Shown here: piece by piece, positions 62,675-64,000 of the stretch
Layout: the number at the start of each line of letters is the position of its first letter
Numbering within the stretch: position 1 is the stretch's first letter
Assembly: GCA_018303405.1 (NCBI GenBank)
Contig: JAGVYD010000009.1
Coordinates: 128,856 to 192,855 of the forward strand
DNA: 64,000 nt
Reading direction: 5' to 3'
From: Candidatus Woesearchaeota archaeon
GTDB lineage: Archaea; Nanobdellota; Nanobdellia; Woesearchaeales; JABMPP01
Made by a program: the position numbers and the translations under genes
Notes under the pieces: model-generated
The model's input: the letters and a program-made list of their open reading frames with translations, nothing else
What the model was told of the DNA's origin: nothing
The model's database searches: none

Positions 62675-63622
62675 ATGAAAATAAAGCATGGGTTGTTTCT
62701 GTCTGCATTGGTTCTTTTAATTTTTATCACGGCATGCACCACAGGGAGCGGCGGAGGCACTCCGACAAGCACAAAAGCCTTTTTAGGAGGCCAAAAGGGT
62801 TTGGCGCTGGACTTCTTCCCGCAGGCCCCGCCAGATTTTGTATTCGACACTAATTATCCATTTTCCATCAACCTCAGGGTTGAAAATGTTGGTGAATGGG
62901 ATGTCGCTGCAGGCGATGCTGTCTTTACAGTAACAGGCATCAACCCGACTGACTTTGGCGTGAGCGCAGCTGACCTTCAGGCAAATTCACCAGATGAGCT
63001 TCTCGGGGCACAAAGGGATCCAAATGGCAATGTCATACAGGGAACAGTGACAAATGTCGAGTTCCCCAACCTTCAATATGCCGGAGCCGTTGCTGGCCAG
63101 GTCCAATTTAATGTGAAGGTCGAAGGATGCTACAAATACGGAACAAAGACACAGGTTCAGCTTTGCATCCTGGAAGACTTCCTTGGCAGAAGAGGGGAAA
63201 CTTCAGCCTGCAATCCAAATGAGGAAAAGACTGCTGAAAATTCAGGAGGCCCAGTTCATGTAACATCCTTCTCTGAATCAGTTGTGGGAAGCAACAAGCT
63301 TTCATTCTTCTTCACACTGAGGCATGTGGGAGACGGAAGGGCTTATGCGCCAGGAACCCACTGCAGCACTGAATTGTCCGACAGGGACAAGGTCAAGATT
63401 ACACTGACTGACCCAGGCTTGGGAGACTTGAGCTGCTCAGGGCTTGAAGGAGGCGCGTTGGAAGGCCTTGCAACACTCTACCAGGGAGAAAGAAGCATCA
63501 GGTGCACCTTAACAGTCGCTGATGAGAATCTCAGGGACTATGAGACCGTGCTCCCGATTGTTATAGAGTATGATTACAAGGACTCAGTAGAAGTGCCATT
63601 GGTCGTAAAGCACGGCTCCTAA
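62675..63622 (+). CDS. Surface lipoprotein C (paralogue 3)
   Basis: 315 aa. Lipobox FITACTTG after an N-terminal signal, then a Gly/Ser/Thr-rich linker and the shared domain: GQKGLALDF, SINLRVENVGEWDVAAG, GCYKYGT...LCI, SGGPVHVTSFSES. Strong ribosome-binding site, so probably well translated. Third copy of the family in tandem. Confidence 0.8.
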   Translation: MKIKHGLFLSALVLLIFITACTTGSGGGTPTSTKAFLGGQKGLALDFFPQAPPDFVFDTNYPFSINLRVENVGEWDVAAGDAVFTVTGINPTDFGVSAADLQANSPDELLGAQRDPNGNVIQGTVTNVEFPNLQYAGAVAGQVQFNVKVEGCYKYGTKTQVQLCILEDFLGRRGETSACNPNEEKTAENSGGPVHVTSFSESVVGSNKLSFFFTLRHVGDGRAYAPGTHCSTELSDRDKVKITLTDPGLGDLSCSGLEGGALEGLATLYQGERSIRCTLTVADENLRDYETVLPIVIEYDYKDSVEVPLVVKHGS

Positions 63623-63677
63623 GGCCTAATTTTTAATTTTTTTTAATTTACTTTTTCTTTAGAAATCTACCTGAAGT

Positions 63678-63998
63678 CTATCTTGTCATAACCTGCTTTG
63701 TTTCATGCACGGCGCTTTTCTTTTTAAGAATTTCCAGCTCTGCCCTTAATTCAATTTCCTTTTCCATTATTTTGGTGATAAAATGCCTGTAATATGATGA
63801 TTTTTCCTCAATGGACTGCTTTAGCTCTGCAAGCTCATCGAGCCTTGCACGGAGTTTTTTGTTCTCTGCAACAGACAATGCACCCCGCCGCAGCAATGCT
63901 GCCAGTGCCATTTCAGTTCTCTTCAGCCGCGCCTGGTCTATCCCGGACTGCTCAAGCCTGACTGACTCAATGCGCTTGTCGTAATCCTGCTTAAGGGC
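63678..63998 (-). CDS. Coiled-coil protein, C-terminal part (runs off the window)
   Basis: The open frame continues without stop to the window edge: in-frame codons upstream of the first internal Met (63911) read KQDYDKRIESVRLEQ and onward. The ~106 visible residues are a continuous charged helix (ENKKLRARLDELAELKQSIEEKS) ending at TAA-side 63678. It is therefore the C-terminal part of a larger coiled-coil protein. No family recognised. Confidence 0.7.
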   Translation of the reverse strand, partial: ALKQDYDKRIESVRLEQSGIDQARLKRTEMALAALLRRGALSVAENKKLRARLDELAELKQSIEEKSSYYRHFITKIMEKEIELRAELEILKKKSAVHETKQVMTR

Positions 63999-64000
63999 AA

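Overview
The window is a gene-dense archaeal chromosome segment. The signature is an S10/spc ribosomal operon in archaeal order with eS4, eL32, eL19, eL34 and eL14, together with GatDE, aPelota, Cdc48/VAT, a TrmB-type regulator, an A-type ATP synthase and tRNA genes without encoded CCA. TATA boxes about 25 bp upstream of many ATG codons point to frequent leaderless mRNAs, while Shine-Dalgarno motifs (GGTGA, GGAGG) mark internal operon genes. The compact genes, the many small unrecognised membrane and surface proteins, and a lipoprotein family resembling those of Woesearchaeota/Pacearchaeota suggest a DPANN archaeon. That placement is inference.

Layout. 0-7.2 kb: a small membrane protein, then minus-strand gatE/gatD (Gln-tRNA formation), prs, cdc48 and a conserved small protein. 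7.2-14.6 kb: TatD nuclease, tRNA-Val(CAC), a winged-helix/coiled-coil protein, a thioredoxin-reductase-like flavoprotein, three exported or membrane unknowns, an ArsR / redox disulfide protein / permease operon, tRNA-Thr(CGU), a zinc-ribbon miniprotein and a striking perfect four-way-junction inverted-repeat element at 14034-14136. 14.8-31.4 kb: the ribosomal operon with SUI1 (aIF1), RNase P Rpp29, SecY, an EMC3/YidC-like insertase, eL34 and eL14. 31.4-45 kb: two MFS transporters, pheS/pheT, a membrane-tethered resolvase-like nuclease plus a 44-aa basic protein, fructose-6-P aldolase/transaldolase, a sugar-nucleotide epimerase, TrmB, acetyl-CoA synthetase and a K+-type membrane pyrophosphatase. 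45-54 kb: A-type ATP synthase operon H-I-K-E-C-F-A-B-D. 54.4-55.5 kb: pelota. 55.8-63.6 kb: a cell-surface cluster consisting of an anchored extracellular protein, a small soluble protein, an 835-aa polytopic protein ending in a degenerate M23/LytM domain, and three paralogous lipoproteins. The window closes with the C-terminal end of a coiled-coil protein.

Functionally the core is translation (ribosome, tRNA-dependent amidation, PheRS, ribosome rescue), membrane insertion, and ion-motive energetics (ATP synthase with pyrophosphatase and acetyl-CoA synthetase, which produces PPi). The best candidates for something undescribed are the four-way-junction element, the surface cluster with its pseudo-peptidase, a GatE lacking its AspRS-like insertion domain, a structured intergenic element upstream of pelota, and several genes of 26-52 codons.
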